Below, piece after piece: positions 1-8,248 of a DNA stretch of 64,000 nt (its first letter is position 1; the number at the start of each line of letters is the position of its first letter). The notes under the pieces are model-generated. The model did not search any database, had not been told where the DNA came from, and saw only the letters and a list, made by a program, of their open reading frames with translations. Position numbers and translations under genes: made by a program. Origin of the DNA: an uncultured Oscillospiraceae bacterium (GTDB taxonomy: Bacteria; Bacillota; Clostridia; Oscillospirales; Acutalibacteraceae); the NCBI GenBank assembly GCA_910587835.1, contig CAJUNQ010000005.1:1-64000 (forward strand), given 5' to 3'.

Positions 1-140
1 ACCGTCTTTTTGCCCCAAAGCAGTCGCTTTCTGCGTCGAAAATCCTCGTAATACGCAAGTATTACTTGCGGTTTTCTCCTTGAAATCGCCTCCTTTGGAC
101 CAAAAATCCGGCATTTCCTCTATTTTCAAACAAGCCCTAG
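1..140 (+). repeat. Inverted-repeat element, copy A (left end outside the window)
   Basis: This stretch matches the element at 32842-33007 almost base for base, including the central segment with an AATAC-GCAA-GTATT hairpin and the right terminus TTTTCAAACAAGCCCTAG. The left terminus lies before base 1. It sits directly upstream of cmk and has no coding capacity, so it looks like a MITE-like or REP-like element. Two more copies are at 44556-44718 (inverted) and 47610-47773 (divergent). Confidence 0.85.
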
Positions 141-178
141 TTTATTACAGTATACAAAACGAAAGCGAGGAAACCGCC

Positions 179-862
179 ATGTTTGCCATTGCGATCGACG
201 GACCCGCCGGAGCAGGGAAGTCCAGCGTTGCCAAGGCCGCGGCCAAGGCCCTGGGCTTTACCTATGTGGACACCGGCGCCCTGTACCGCACCATTACCTT
301 ATATATGCTGGAAAACGGGGTGGAGCTGAAGGACCCTGCCGCCGTAGCCGCAGCCCTGCCGGGGCTGAAGGTCTCGTTGGAATATGGGGACCAGGGCCAG
401 CGCACCCTTTTGAATGGCCGGGACGTGTCAGAGGCCATCCGCACCGAGGAGGTGTCCATTGCCACCTCCCGGTGGGTGGCCCATGTGCCGGCAGTGCGGG
501 CCTTTCTGCTGGACCTGCAGCGGGAGCTGGCCGCGCGCAGCAATGTGGTGATGGATGGCAGGGACATTGGCACGGTGATTCTGCCCGGGGCCCAGCTAAA
601 GGTATTTCTCACTGCGTCGGCAGAGGAACGGGCCAGGCGGCGGACCCTGCAGCTGGAGCAGGCCGGGGAGTCTGCGGACTTTGCCCGGGTGCTGGATGAG
701 GTGGAGCGCCGGGACCGGCAGGACGCCCCTCAGCTGGAGCAGCTTCCCCCGGACGGCGTGACCCTGGACACCACGGGGCTGAGCTTTGACCAGGTGGTAC
801 AGCGGCTGACCGGCATGGCCCAAGAGCGGATGGACCGGAAGACGGAAGGGGAGGAGGGGTAA
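179..862 (+). CDS. cmk: Cytidylate kinase
   Basis: The 227-aa product phosphorylates CMP and dCMP to the diphosphates in pyrimidine nucleotide synthesis. It starts with the family's nucleotide-binding P-loop (GPAGAGKSS, residues 8-16), has the CMP-binding DTGALYR segment near residues 31-37 and the conserved DGRDIGT motif at residues 126-132. The reading frame is open upstream to base 80, but the ATG at 179 is chosen because the protein then begins exactly at the P-loop strand, as in other Cmk proteins, and a GAGG sits just before it. The next gene starts 3 nt after its stop. In Clostridia cmk commonly precedes plsC and ispH-S1, as here. Confidence 0.96.
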   Translation: MFAIAIDGPAGAGKSSVAKAAAKALGFTYVDTGALYRTITLYMLENGVELKDPAAVAAALPGLKVSLEYGDQGQRTLLNGRDVSEAIRTEEVSIATSRWVAHVPAVRAFLLDLQRELAARSNVVMDGRDIGTVILPGAQLKVFLTASAEERARRRTLQLEQAGESADFARVLDEVERRDRQDAPQLEQLPPDGVTLDTTGLSFDQVVQRLTGMAQERMDRKTEGEEG

Positions 863-865
863 GAG

Positions 866-1567
866 GTGGCAAAAAAACCAGCGGTACGGCGCAAGGGACT
901 TCTCTATATTATCGGCTGTTTTTTTCTTACTCTGTTCTATTATCCTGTGTTCCGGCTGAAGGTGGAGGGCCGGGAGAACATTCCCAAAACCGGGCCGGTG
1001 CTGCTGTGCAGCAACCACATGGCCAAGCGGGACCCGGTGATGCTGGGGGTGGCCGCGTCCCGGCGGCAGGTCTGCTATATGGCCAAAGAGGAGCTGTTTG
1101 AAAACTGGTTCATCGGCGGCCTGCTGCGGAGGCTGGGGGCCTTTCCCGTGCGGCGGGGCAGCGGCGGGGCCGACGCTCTGGCAGACGCCTACCGGATTCT
1201 GGACGGGAACGGCATGGTGGGGGTGTTTATTGAGGGACACCGCTCTAAGGATGGGCTGCTGCAGCGGCCCAAGACCGGCGCGGCTCTGCTGGCCTACCGG
1301 ACCAAAGCCCCGGTGGTGCCGGTGTGCATCACTGCCGGGGACGGAGGCCTGCCCAAAAAATTCAAGCGGCATGTGGTCAAGTTTGGCAAGCCCATCTCTG
1401 CCAGTGAGCTGAACATTCCCGACGATTCCAGCATGCAGCTGCGCCGGGCCAGCCGCGTCATTATGAGCGGCATTTCAGCCCTGCGGGAGGAGACCCTCAA
1501 GGAGCTGGGCCTGCCCTCTCAGCTGGCGGAGACGGAGGAAAAGCCGCCCCGTCCCGCAGCGGAATGA
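866..1567 (+). CDS. plsC: 1-acyl-sn-glycerol-3-phosphate acyltransferase (PlsC family)
   Basis: This 233-aa membrane-associated acyltransferase would add the second acyl chain to lysophosphatidic acid in phospholipid synthesis. A hydrophobic segment at residues 12-31 anchors the N terminus. The catalytic HX4D motif is NHMAKRD (H51, D56), followed by FPVRRG near residue 93 and FIEGHRS at 121-127, which stands for the usual FPEGTRS. The start is GTG, 3 nt after the cmk stop, with GGAGGAGGGG overlapping the cmk end as ribosome binding site. Cotranscribed with cmk. Confidence 0.93.
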   Translation: MAKKPAVRRKGLLYIIGCFFLTLFYYPVFRLKVEGRENIPKTGPVLLCSNHMAKRDPVMLGVAASRRQVCYMAKEELFENWFIGGLLRRLGAFPVRRGSGGADALADAYRILDGNGMVGVFIEGHRSKDGLLQRPKTGAALLAYRTKAPVVPVCITAGDGGLPKKFKRHVVKFGKPISASELNIPDDSSMQLRRASRVIMSGISALREETLKELGLPSQLAETEEKPPRPAAE

Positions 1568-2571
1568 AGGGGAAGGCTCTGCCTGCGCTCTGTCCCCCTC
1601 CTCTGCGGCCCGGGGACACTATTGGCCTGTTTACCTCCTCCTATCCCCTGGCCCAGGAGGCTCCGGAGGCCGCAGGGCTGGCCATGTTCCGGCTGCGGGC
1701 TTTGGGATATCAGGTCAAGCCGGGCATTCTCATGAACAGCAGGGACTGCTACCGCTCCGGCTCCATTCAGGAGCGGGCCCAGGAGCTCAACGCCCTGCTG
1801 GCGGATGACTCGGTGCAGTGCGTTATGGCCACTGTGGGGGGCATGGCGTCCAACTCCATTCTGCCGTATATTGACTATGAGCAGATCAGAAGAACGCCCA
1901 AAATCATCATCGGCCATTCAGACGTCACCGCCATTTTGCTGGGGGTGTACGCCATGACCGGGCTGGTCACCTACTACGGCCCCAACCTGGTGACTACCTT
2001 TGGGCAGTATCCTCCCCTGCTGGACGCTACGGAGCGCTGCTTTGCAGAGGTGTTGGGAGGCTATACGCCGCCTTACAGCTACCGAAAGCCTGAGGTCTAC
2101 TCTCAGGAGCTGACCCTCTGGTCCCAGGGGCCTACCCCTAAGGAGCCCCAGCCCAACCGCTGGGTCACAGTCAGGGGCGGCCGGGCCAGCGGGCGGCTGA
2201 TCGGCGGGAACCTGAACACTCTCACCGGGATTGCCGGCAGTCCCTATATGCCGGAGATCAGACAGGGGGACATTCTGTTTTTGGAGGACACGGAGAAATT
2301 CGCCGCCCATGCAGAGCGTTACTTCTCCTGGCTGAAGCTGTGCGGGGTGTTCCGCCGGGCCGGCGGGCTGATTTTGGGCAAGCACCGCCAGTTCGACAGC
2401 CAGGGGACCGGCAGAACGCCTGCGCAGATCCTTTTGGAGGTGATTGGCCAGCCGGATTTTCCTATTCTGGCGGACTTTGACTGCTGCCACACAGTCCCCA
2501 TGCTCACCCTGCCATTGGGGAAGCGGGTTCAGCTGGACGGGGACAGCCAGACGGTCACGCTTTTGGAATAG
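1564..2571 (+). CDS. LD-carboxypeptidase, peptidase S66 family (LdcA/MccF-like)
   Basis: The 335-aa product belongs to the S66 serine peptidases. These cleave L,D-peptide bonds in murein tetrapeptides (LdcA) or detoxify microcin C-type aminoacyl-nucleotides (MccF). The nucleophile elbow GHSD is at 117-120 (Ser119). The other triad residues are probably Glu241 (FLEDTEK) and His309 (DCCHTVP). There is no signal peptide, so it is cytoplasmic. The ATG overlaps the plsC stop (ATGA), showing translational coupling. The segment after residue 160 (YSYRKPE, SQGPTPKE) resembles the MccF branch more than classical LdcA, but sequence reading alone does not separate the two. Confidence 0.9.
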   Translation: MKGKALPALCPPPLRPGDTIGLFTSSYPLAQEAPEAAGLAMFRLRALGYQVKPGILMNSRDCYRSGSIQERAQELNALLADDSVQCVMATVGGMASNSILPYIDYEQIRRTPKIIIGHSDVTAILLGVYAMTGLVTYYGPNLVTTFGQYPPLLDATERCFAEVLGGYTPPYSYRKPEVYSQELTLWSQGPTPKEPQPNRWVTVRGGRASGRLIGGNLNTLTGIAGSPYMPEIRQGDILFLEDTEKFAAHAERYFSWLKLCGVFRRAGGLILGKHRQFDSQGTGRTPAQILLEVIGQPDFPILADFDCCHTVPMLTLPLGKRVQLDGDSQTVTLLE

Positions 2572-2602
2572 CTGAAATATTTTTTCAAAAAAGGAGGACG
2601 CT

Positions 2603-4600
2603 ATGGAGATTGCGCTCGCTCCCTCCGCCGGGTTCTGTTTTGGGGCCCGGCGGGCGGTGGAAATGGTCTACAGCCTGGTGCATCAGGGAAAAAAGGCGGC
2701 TACTCTGGGGGCGCTGCTCCACAACCCCCAGCTGGTAGAGGACCTGAAGTCCAAGGGGGTGCAGGTAGTCTCCTCCCCCCGGGACACGCCCCCCGGCCAT
2801 GTGCTGGTGCTGCGGTCTCACGGGGTGACGGTTCAGGTGGAGGCGGAAGCCAGGGCCCTGGGCCTGGAATGTGTGGACGCCACCTGTCCCTTTGTGAAAA
2901 AAATACACCGCCTGGCCGGGCAGGCAGGGGATGAGGGGCGGGTCTTTCTTCTTATGGGAGACCGGGACCACCCGGAGGTGCAAGGCGTTGTCAGCCACTG
3001 CAAAGGCCCCTGCTTTGTGTGCCGGGACCGGGAGGAACTGGAAAATTTGCTTCAAAAACACCCGGAATGGAGGGCTGAGCCTGTCGCGGCGGCGGCGCAG
3101 ACCACTTTTTCGCTGGATGAGTGGCAAAAATGTTCGGAAACTCTGAAAAAAGTATGTACAAACGCCGCGGTTTTTGATACAATATGTAATGCAACAGCGA
3201 AACGGCAGAAAGAGGCGCTGGAACTGGCCCGCCGGTGTGACGTGATGCTCGTCATCGGGGGCAGGGACAGCTCAAACACGGCAAAGCTCCAAAGCATCTG
3301 CGCGGGGCAATGCACGACCTATCTCATCGAAAAGGCGAGCGAGCTCAGCAGTCTTCCCGCTTTTTCCGCCGGCCTGAGCGTTGGCATCACAGCGGGGGCC
3401 TCCACGCCCCCAAGTATAATTAAGGAGGTACTTGATACCATGGCGGAAGTGAACAGCACGGAACTGAATTTTGAGGAGATGCTTGAGGAGTCGCTCAAGA
3501 GCATGAATACAGACGAAAAGGTACATGGCGTAGTCGTTGGCATCTCCCCCACCGAGGTCTATGTGGACGTAGGCCGCAAGCAGGCGGGCTTTATCCCCGC
3601 TGCAGAGCTCTCTAACGACCCCTCTGTCAGACCCGAGGACGTGGTGAAGATGGGGGACGAGCTGGAGCTGCTGATTATGAAGACCAATGACCAGGAGGGC
3701 ACCATTATGCTCTCTAAGCGCCGGGTAGACGCCATGCGCGGCTGGGACGACATTCAGGCAGCAATGGACAACAACGAGATTCTCGAGGGCAAGGTCATTG
3801 AGGTGGTCAAGGGCGGCGTGATTGTGCTGAAGGACGCCCTGCGCATTTTTGTGCCCGCCTCTCAGGCCACGGCCAACCGGGGCGACGACCTGAACGTGCT
3901 TCAGGGCCAGGAGGTCCGTTTCCGGGTGATTGAGGTGGACCGCAAGCGCCGCCGGGCCGTGGGCTCCATCCGCAGCGTGCTGCGGGAGGAGCGCAAGGCC
4001 GCCCAGCAGAAGTTCTGGGAGCAGGTGGAGGAGGGCCAGGCCTTTACCGGAAAGGTGAAGTCCCTCACCAACTTTGGCGCTTTTGTGGACCTGGGCGGTG
4101 TGGACGGCATGGTCCACATCTCCGAGCTCAGCTGGAACCGGGTGAAGCACCCCAGCGAGGTGGTCAATGTGGGCGACACGGTGGACGTGTATGTAAAGGG
4201 GCTGGACCGGGAGAACGGGAAGATCTCTCTGGGCTACAAGCGTCCTGAGGACAACCCCTGGGTGAAGCTGGAGCAGGAGTATCCCGCCGGCACAGTGTGC
4301 GAGGCCAAGATTGTGGGCATGACCGCCTTTGGCGCCTTTGCCAGCGTCATTCCCGGCATCGACGGCCTTATCCATATCTCCCAGATTGCCGACCACCGTA
4401 TCGACAAGCCCCAGGATGTGCTGAAGGTGGGCGATATGGTAAAGGTGAAGATCACCGACGTGGACCTGGAGCGCCATCGGGTCTCCCTGTCCATCCGCGC
4501 GGCGCTGGAGGACGAGCAGGCTGCCGCGGACGAGGCTGCGGAGAACGCGCCTGAGGACGCGGTGGTGTTCAGCACCGAGGAGCCCGCTGCTGAGGAGTAA
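2603..4600 (+). CDS. ispH-rpsA: IspH (HMBPP reductase) fused to 30S ribosomal protein S1
   Basis: The 665-aa protein joins two functions. Residues 1-280 are IspH, the [4Fe-4S] enzyme making IPP and DMAPP in the last step of the MEP pathway; its three cluster cysteines are C12, C95 and C195, and HPE (E125) is the proton-relay glutamate. Residues about 305-632 hold four S1 RNA-binding repeats, each ending near a DR-x-S-L or SKRR-type strand, followed by an acidic tail. Such bifunctional proteins are established in Clostridia. The start has GGAGG 7 nt upstream. An in-frame ATG at 3440 (Met280) is preceded by AAGGAGGT at 3422-3429, so S1 alone (386 aa) may also be made; see the separate entry. 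Confidence 0.96.
   Translation: MEIALAPSAGFCFGARRAVEMVYSLVHQGKKAATLGALLHNPQLVEDLKSKGVQVVSSPRDTPPGHVLVLRSHGVTVQVEAEARALGLECVDATCPFVKKIHRLAGQAGDEGRVFLLMGDRDHPEVQGVVSHCKGPCFVCRDREELENLLQKHPEWRAEPVAAAAQTTFSLDEWQKCSETLKKVCTNAAVFDTICNATAKRQKEALELARRCDVMLVIGGRDSSNTAKLQSICAGQCTTYLIEKASELSSLPAFSAGLSVGITAGASTPPSIIKEVLDTMAEVNSTELNFEEMLEESLKSMNTDEKVHGVVVGISPTEVYVDVGRKQAGFIPAAELSNDPSVRPEDVVKMGDELELLIMKTNDQEGTIMLSKRRVDAMRGWDDIQAAMDNNEILEGKVIEVVKGGVIVLKDALRIFVPASQATANRGDDLNVLQGQEVRFRVIEVDRKRRRAVGSIRSVLREERKAAQQKFWEQVEEGQAFTGKVKSLTNFGAFVDLGGVDGMVHISELSWNRVKHPSEVVNVGDTVDVYVKGLDRENGKISLGYKRPEDNPWVKLEQEYPAGTVCEAKIVGMTAFGAFASVIPGIDGLIHISQIADHRIDKPQDVLKVGDMVKVKITDVDLERHRVSLSIRAALEDEQAAADEAAENAPEDAVVFSTEEPAAEE
3422..3442 (+). 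promoter_or_regulatory. Candidate internal ribosome binding site and start codon for free S1
   Basis: AAGGAGGT (3422-3429) is a near-perfect anti-16S match, 10 nt before the in-frame ATG at 3440. Initiation here would give a 386-aa protein with only the four S1 domains. The same bases encode Lys-Glu-Val at the end of the IspH part, so the match could be chance, but it falls exactly at the domain junction. A TATAAT hexamer at 3415-3420 lies beside it but has no convincing -35 box. Confidence 0.5.
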
Positions 4601-4621
4601 TGCTGAATTTGAATTGTACAG

Positions 4622-4650
4622 ACAGGGTAGTTTGTGCTGCCCTGTTTTGT
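4622..4650 (+). terminator. Rho-independent terminator after ispH-S1
   Basis: ACAGGGTAG pairs with CTGCCCTGT (one G-T wobble) around a 6-nt loop, followed by TTTGT. It separates the cmk-ispH-S1 unit from secDF. Confidence 0.7.
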
Positions 4651-4743
4651 ATGTATATGGTCCTGTGACCAGAAAGTTTTTTTCTCAGCCGGGTAAATTG
4701 TGAAATCTGTATGAGGCGGCTGAGACATTGGAGGAATGTCAAC

Positions 4744-7092
4744 ATGAGGCGCGTTAAGAAACCTGTATTTTTTGTGGTGCTTGTTCTAATCGCCGCCCTG
4801 GTTTATACGTCCCTGTTCGGCGTATACGGGCAGAACGGCGATTTTAAGGTCACCTGGCTCAAGGGCGCCAGCGATATCCGCTGGGGCATCGACATCCGGG
4901 GCGGCGTGGAGGCCACCTTCAGCCCGGCGGGCGGGGTGGAGGCCACTGCCAGCGAGCTGGAATCTGCCAAGCAGATTATTGAGACCCGCATGGTCTCTCA
5001 GAACATCACCGACTATGAGCTCTACACCGACGAGGCCAACAACCGCATTATTGTGCGCTTCCCCTGGAAGTCGGACGAGACGGACTTTGACCCGGAGAAG
5101 GCCATCAGCGAGCTCTCCGCCACGGCCATGCTCACCTTCCGGGAGGGGGGCGAGTATGAGACCGAGACCTATGACGAGAACGGCAACCCTGTCTATATGA
5201 CCCCGGCAGGCACTACCGCCGAGACCATTATTCTGGAAGGCTCCGACGTAGTCAGCGCCCAGCCCGGCGTGCAGCAGGACCCCACCTCTGGCGCGGCCCA
5301 GTATGTGGTGCAGCTGGAGTTCAGCGAGGCGGGCAAGGAGAAGTTTGCCGAGGCCACCGAAAGGCTGGTGGGCCAGACGATCTCCATCTGGATGGACGAC
5401 GTGCGGCTCTCGGCCCCCACAGTCAACTCGGTCATCAGTGATGGCAAGTGCATTATTGAGGGCAACTTCACCAGCGAGAGCGCCACCACCCTGGCGGCGC
5501 AGATTCAGGCGGGCGCCCTGCCCTTTGCCCTGGAAACCTCTAACTTCAACTCCCTGGCCCCCACCCTGGGCAGCCAGGCCCTGAACGCCATGCTTATGGC
5601 GGGCCTTATCGCTTTTGGGGTGATTGCCCTGATGATGATTGTGGTGTTCCGCCTGCCCGGCGTGGTGGCGGTCATCTCTCTGGCGGGACAGATGGGCATC
5701 TGCTTTGCAGCGGTGTCCGGCTTCTTCCCCAACATGAACTCCTTCACCATGACCCTGCCCGGCATTGCGGGCCTGATTCTCTCCATCGGCATTGGCGTGG
5801 ACGCCAACGTGATTACTGCCAGCCGGGTGCGGGAGGAGCTGAACAACGGCAAAAGCCTGGATGGGGCCCTGCAGAGGGGCTTCCAGAGCAGCTTCTGGGC
5901 CATTTTTGACGGCAACATCACCACTGCCATTGTGGCCGTTATGCTGATGATGGTCTTCGGCCCCAGTAATATTCTGTCCATGATCTTCGGCCAGTCCACC
6001 ACAGGCTCTATTTTCTCCTTTGGCTTCACCCTGCTGGTGGGCATTATCGCCAACTTTGTCATGGGTGTGTTCGCCACCCGGCTGATGACCCTGTCTCTGG
6101 CTGGCTTTAAGTGCTTCCGCAAGCGCTGGCTGTTTGGCGGCACAGAGGAGGGGTCTGCTCCCAAAGCAAAGCAGTTCAATTTCTTTGGCAGCAGCAGGAC
6201 CTATTTCATGATCTCCGCCGTTATTCTGGTGGTGGGGCTGGTTGCCAGCATGGTCATGGGCCCCAAGCTGGACATTCAGTTTGCCGGCGGCGCCATGATC
6301 CGCTATTCTGTGGACGGCACAGGCTATGACGCGGAGAGCATTGCGGGCACCATCTCAGAGCAGATGGGCCTGGACAGCTCGGTCTCTGTTAACCAGGACA
6401 TGGCCACCGGCCAGGAGAATGTGACGGTCTCCTTTGCGGGCAACAAGAGCCTGACCCCGGACCAGCAGGCCCAGGTAGCCACTGTGCTCAGCGACGCCTT
6501 TGACCAGGCCACCTTCACTCTGCTGGAGTCCAACTCGGTAGACGCCACTATGGGCGCGAAATTCTTCCAGAAGTGCATGGTGTGCTTTGTGCTCACCGCC
6601 ATTCTGCTGCTGGTGTATATTGCCCTGCGCTTCAAGAAGATCGGCGGCCTCTCCGCTGGTCTGACGGCCATTGTGGCGCTGCTGCACGACGTGCTTATCG
6701 CGTTCTTCGTGTTTGTCATCTTTGGCATGTCCATCAACGACATTTTCATTGCCGTTGTGCTGACCCTGCTGGGCTACTCTCTGAACAGCACCATTGTGAT
6801 CTACGACCGGGTGCGGGAGAACAAGCGCAAGAACGGCCCCCGGGCCAACTTTGCCGACACCATGAACGAGAGCCTGAACCAGACCCTGGGCCGCACGCTG
6901 CTCACCTCTCTCACCACCTTCCTGGCGCTGGTGGTGGTGCTGGCTGTGGCGGGCGTGTTCTCCATCAGCACGGTGGTGTCCTTCTCGCTGCCCATGCTGG
7001 TAGGCGTGGCCGCTGGCTGCTTCTCCTCTCAGTTCATTGCGCCCAACCTGTTCGCCCTGTGGCAGGTGCGTCAAAAGAGCAAGCAGGCCTGA
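4744..7092 (+). CDS. secDF: Protein translocase subunits SecD and SecF, fused
   Basis: The 782-aa membrane protein uses the proton-motive force to assist Sec-dependent export. The SecD half (about 1-450) has a first membrane segment at residues 7-27, a large extracytoplasmic domain and the GIGVDANV motif in its RND-type helices. The SecF half (about 480-782) carries the matching SLNSTIVIYDRVREN region. Single-chain SecDF is known in Bacillus and some Clostridia. The frame is open from 4711, but the ATG at 4744 has GGAGG at 4730-4734 with 9-nt spacing and starts directly with a basic N terminus and membrane helix. Confidence 0.95.
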   Translation: MRRVKKPVFFVVLVLIAALVYTSLFGVYGQNGDFKVTWLKGASDIRWGIDIRGGVEATFSPAGGVEATASELESAKQIIETRMVSQNITDYELYTDEANNRIIVRFPWKSDETDFDPEKAISELSATAMLTFREGGEYETETYDENGNPVYMTPAGTTAETIILEGSDVVSAQPGVQQDPTSGAAQYVVQLEFSEAGKEKFAEATERLVGQTISIWMDDVRLSAPTVNSVISDGKCIIEGNFTSESATTLAAQIQAGALPFALETSNFNSLAPTLGSQALNAMLMAGLIAFGVIALMMIVVFRLPGVVAVISLAGQMGICFAAVSGFFPNMNSFTMTLPGIAGLILSIGIGVDANVITASRVREELNNGKSLDGALQRGFQSSFWAIFDGNITTAIVAVMLMMVFGPSNILSMIFGQSTTGSIFSFGFTLLVGIIANFVMGVFATRLMTLSLAGFKCFRKRWLFGGTEEGSAPKAKQFNFFGSSRTYFMISAVILVVGLVASMVMGPKLDIQFAGGAMIRYSVDGTGYDAESIAGTISEQMGLDSSVSVNQDMATGQENVTVSFAGNKSLTPDQQAQVATVLSDAFDQATFTLLESNSVDATMGAKFFQKCMVCFVLTAILLLVYIALRFKKIGGLSAGLTAIVALLHDVLIAFFVFVIFGMSINDIFIAVVLTLLGYSLNSTIVIYDRVRENKRKNGPRANFADTMNESLNQTLGRTLLTSLTTFLALVVVLAVAGVFSISTVVSFSLPMLVGVAAGCFSSQFIAPNLFALWQVRQKSKQA

Positions 7093-7116
7093 AAATTCCC
7101 ATAAAAATGAAAATCC

Positions 7117-7151
7117 AAAAGCCCTGGGAGGGATGCTCCCGGGGCTTTTTT
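7117..7151 (+). terminator. Rho-independent terminator after secDF
   Basis: AAAGCCCTGGGAG pairs with CTCCCGGGGCTTT across a 5-nt loop (one wobble), followed by a T-run. Confidence 0.88.
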
Positions 7152-7284
7152 GTTTTGCAGGGCATATTTTTTTGACGAACCGCGCAAAATATCGTTGACG
7201 CAGCTTGGCCGGCCTCGCCTAAGCAGGGCCGGCTGTGCGTTCACTATGGGATAGGGCGGAAGAAGCCTGGAAGGAGGGAACGGA

Positions 7285-7512
7285 ATGAATATCATTGACC
7301 GGATCGCGCTGGCGCTGATTGTGATTGGCGGCGTAAACTGGGGCCTGGTAGGCGTGTTTCAGTTTGACCTGGTGGCCTGGATTTGCGGCGGTCAGGGCTC
7401 CATTGTGTCCAGGATCATCTACACGCTGGTGGGCGTGTCGGCGCTGTGGTGCCTGGCGCTGCTGTTCCGGGACTGGGACAGCGAACGGCATGTAGCCGCC
7501 AGCACCCGGTAG
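7285..7512 (+). CDS. DUF378 family small membrane protein
   Basis: This 75-aa protein has two hydrophobic helices (about 5-26 and 41-62) around an AWICGGQGS turn, and the GGVNWGLVG motif typical of DUF378. The function of the family is not known. AAGGAGGG lies 7 nt before the ATG. Terminators on both sides (7117-7151, 7552-7598) suggest it is transcribed alone. Confidence 0.85.
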   Translation: MNIIDRIALALIVIGGVNWGLVGVFQFDLVAWICGGQGSIVSRIIYTLVGVSALWCLALLFRDWDSERHVAASTR

Positions 7513-7551
7513 TCAAGCCGGGAAACGAGGAAGGAAAAAGAGCTGACTGAC

Positions 7552-7598
7552 ACTGGCTTGCCGCGCGGGAGAACCCGGACGGCAGGCCGGATTTTTTA
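7552..7598 (+). terminator. Rho-independent terminator after the DUF378 gene
   Basis: CTGGCTTGCCG pairs with CGGCAGGCCGG (two G-T wobbles) and is followed by ATTTTTTATT. Confidence 0.75.
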
Positions 7599-7619
7599 TT
7601 AGCCCCTGCCCCAGCGGAC

Positions 7620-7649
7620 TTGCGCCGCAAAGCCTCTCCATGGTATAAT
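7620..7649 (+). promoter_or_regulatory. Promoter of the thioesterase/kinase unit
   Basis: TTGCGC (7620-7625) and TATAAT (7644-7649) are 18 nt apart, and the -10 is extended (TGG before TATAAT). The perfect inverted repeat GTGTTC-TGGC-GAACAC at 7650-7665 would overlap the transcription start. Confidence 0.65.
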
Positions 7650-7807
7650 GTGTTCTGGCGAACACAAGAAGAAGCCCTGAAGCGCGAAGCGCTTCTCTTT
7701 TGCTTCGCATGACTTGGCGATACCAAGTCACAGTACCGGACCAAATAGATTTTATGGTATCATGCGCTTTCCGCGTCCCGACTCTAATCAAGAAAGCAGG
7801 TGCTTTT
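7650..7807 (+). promoter_or_regulatory. Leader with three consecutive hairpins
   Basis: Between the promoter and the thioesterase start lie three perfect or near-perfect palindromes: GTGTTC/GAACAC (7650-7665), GAAGCGC/GCGCTTC (7679-7695, followed by TCTTTT) and TGACTTGG/CCAAGTCA (about 7710-7730). The leader is about 150 nt. It matches no riboswitch class I recognise. The second hairpin plus its T-rich tail could act as an attenuator. Confidence 0.45.
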
Positions 7808-8248
7808 ATGCCTACCATTATTTACACCCGGCCTGTCTACTATTATGAGACCGACCGCATGGACTGTGTCCACCACTCCAACTACATCCGCTGGTTCGAG
7901 GAGGCCCGTATTCAGTTTATGAGCCAGCTGGGCTTTCCCTATGAGGGGCTGGAAGCCGCGGGGATTGTCAGCCCTGTGCTCAGTGCCGAAGCCCATTACC
8001 ATACCATGTGCCGTTTTGGCGACACCGTGGAGATTCTCACCGGGCTGGAAGGCTACTCCCGCACCCGCATTGCCTTTTTCTATCAAGTGCGGGACAAGGC
8101 CACGGGCCAGCTCCGCTGCGACGGGCGCACCAATCACTGCTTCCTCCTCCAAACCGGCCAGCGGGCAGGCAGGCCGGTCTCGCTGCACAAGGCCATGCCC
8201 GCCTATCATCAGCGCGTTATGGTGCTGCTGGAAAAGGAGGAGAGCTGA
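7808..8248 (+). CDS. Acyl-CoA thioesterase, hotdog fold (YbgC/FcbC-like)
   Basis: The 146-aa protein fits the single-domain hotdog thioesterases that hydrolyse acyl-CoA. The family signature, usually TD-x3-VxYHxNYxxxFExAR, appears here as TDRMDCVHHSNYIRWFEEAR, with Asp16 at the catalytic position. The frame is open to 7700, but the ATG at 7808 gives the normal family length and has AGCAGGTG upstream. The kinase-like gene follows with no gap. The substrate cannot be read from the sequence. Confidence 0.88.
   Translation: MPTIIYTRPVYYYETDRMDCVHHSNYIRWFEEARIQFMSQLGFPYEGLEAAGIVSPVLSAEAHYHTMCRFGDTVEILTGLEGYSRTRIAFFYQVRDKATGQLRCDGRTNHCFLLQTGQRAGRPVSLHKAMPAYHQRVMVLLEKEES

Noticed and set aside
3272..4477. 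401-aa minus-strand frame across ispH-S1
   Set aside because: Antisense shadow of the S1 domains.
7650..7665. LexA/SOS box
   Set aside because: The palindrome reads GTTC-N4-GAAC, the reverse of the Firmicutes LexA consensus GAAC-N4-GTTC.
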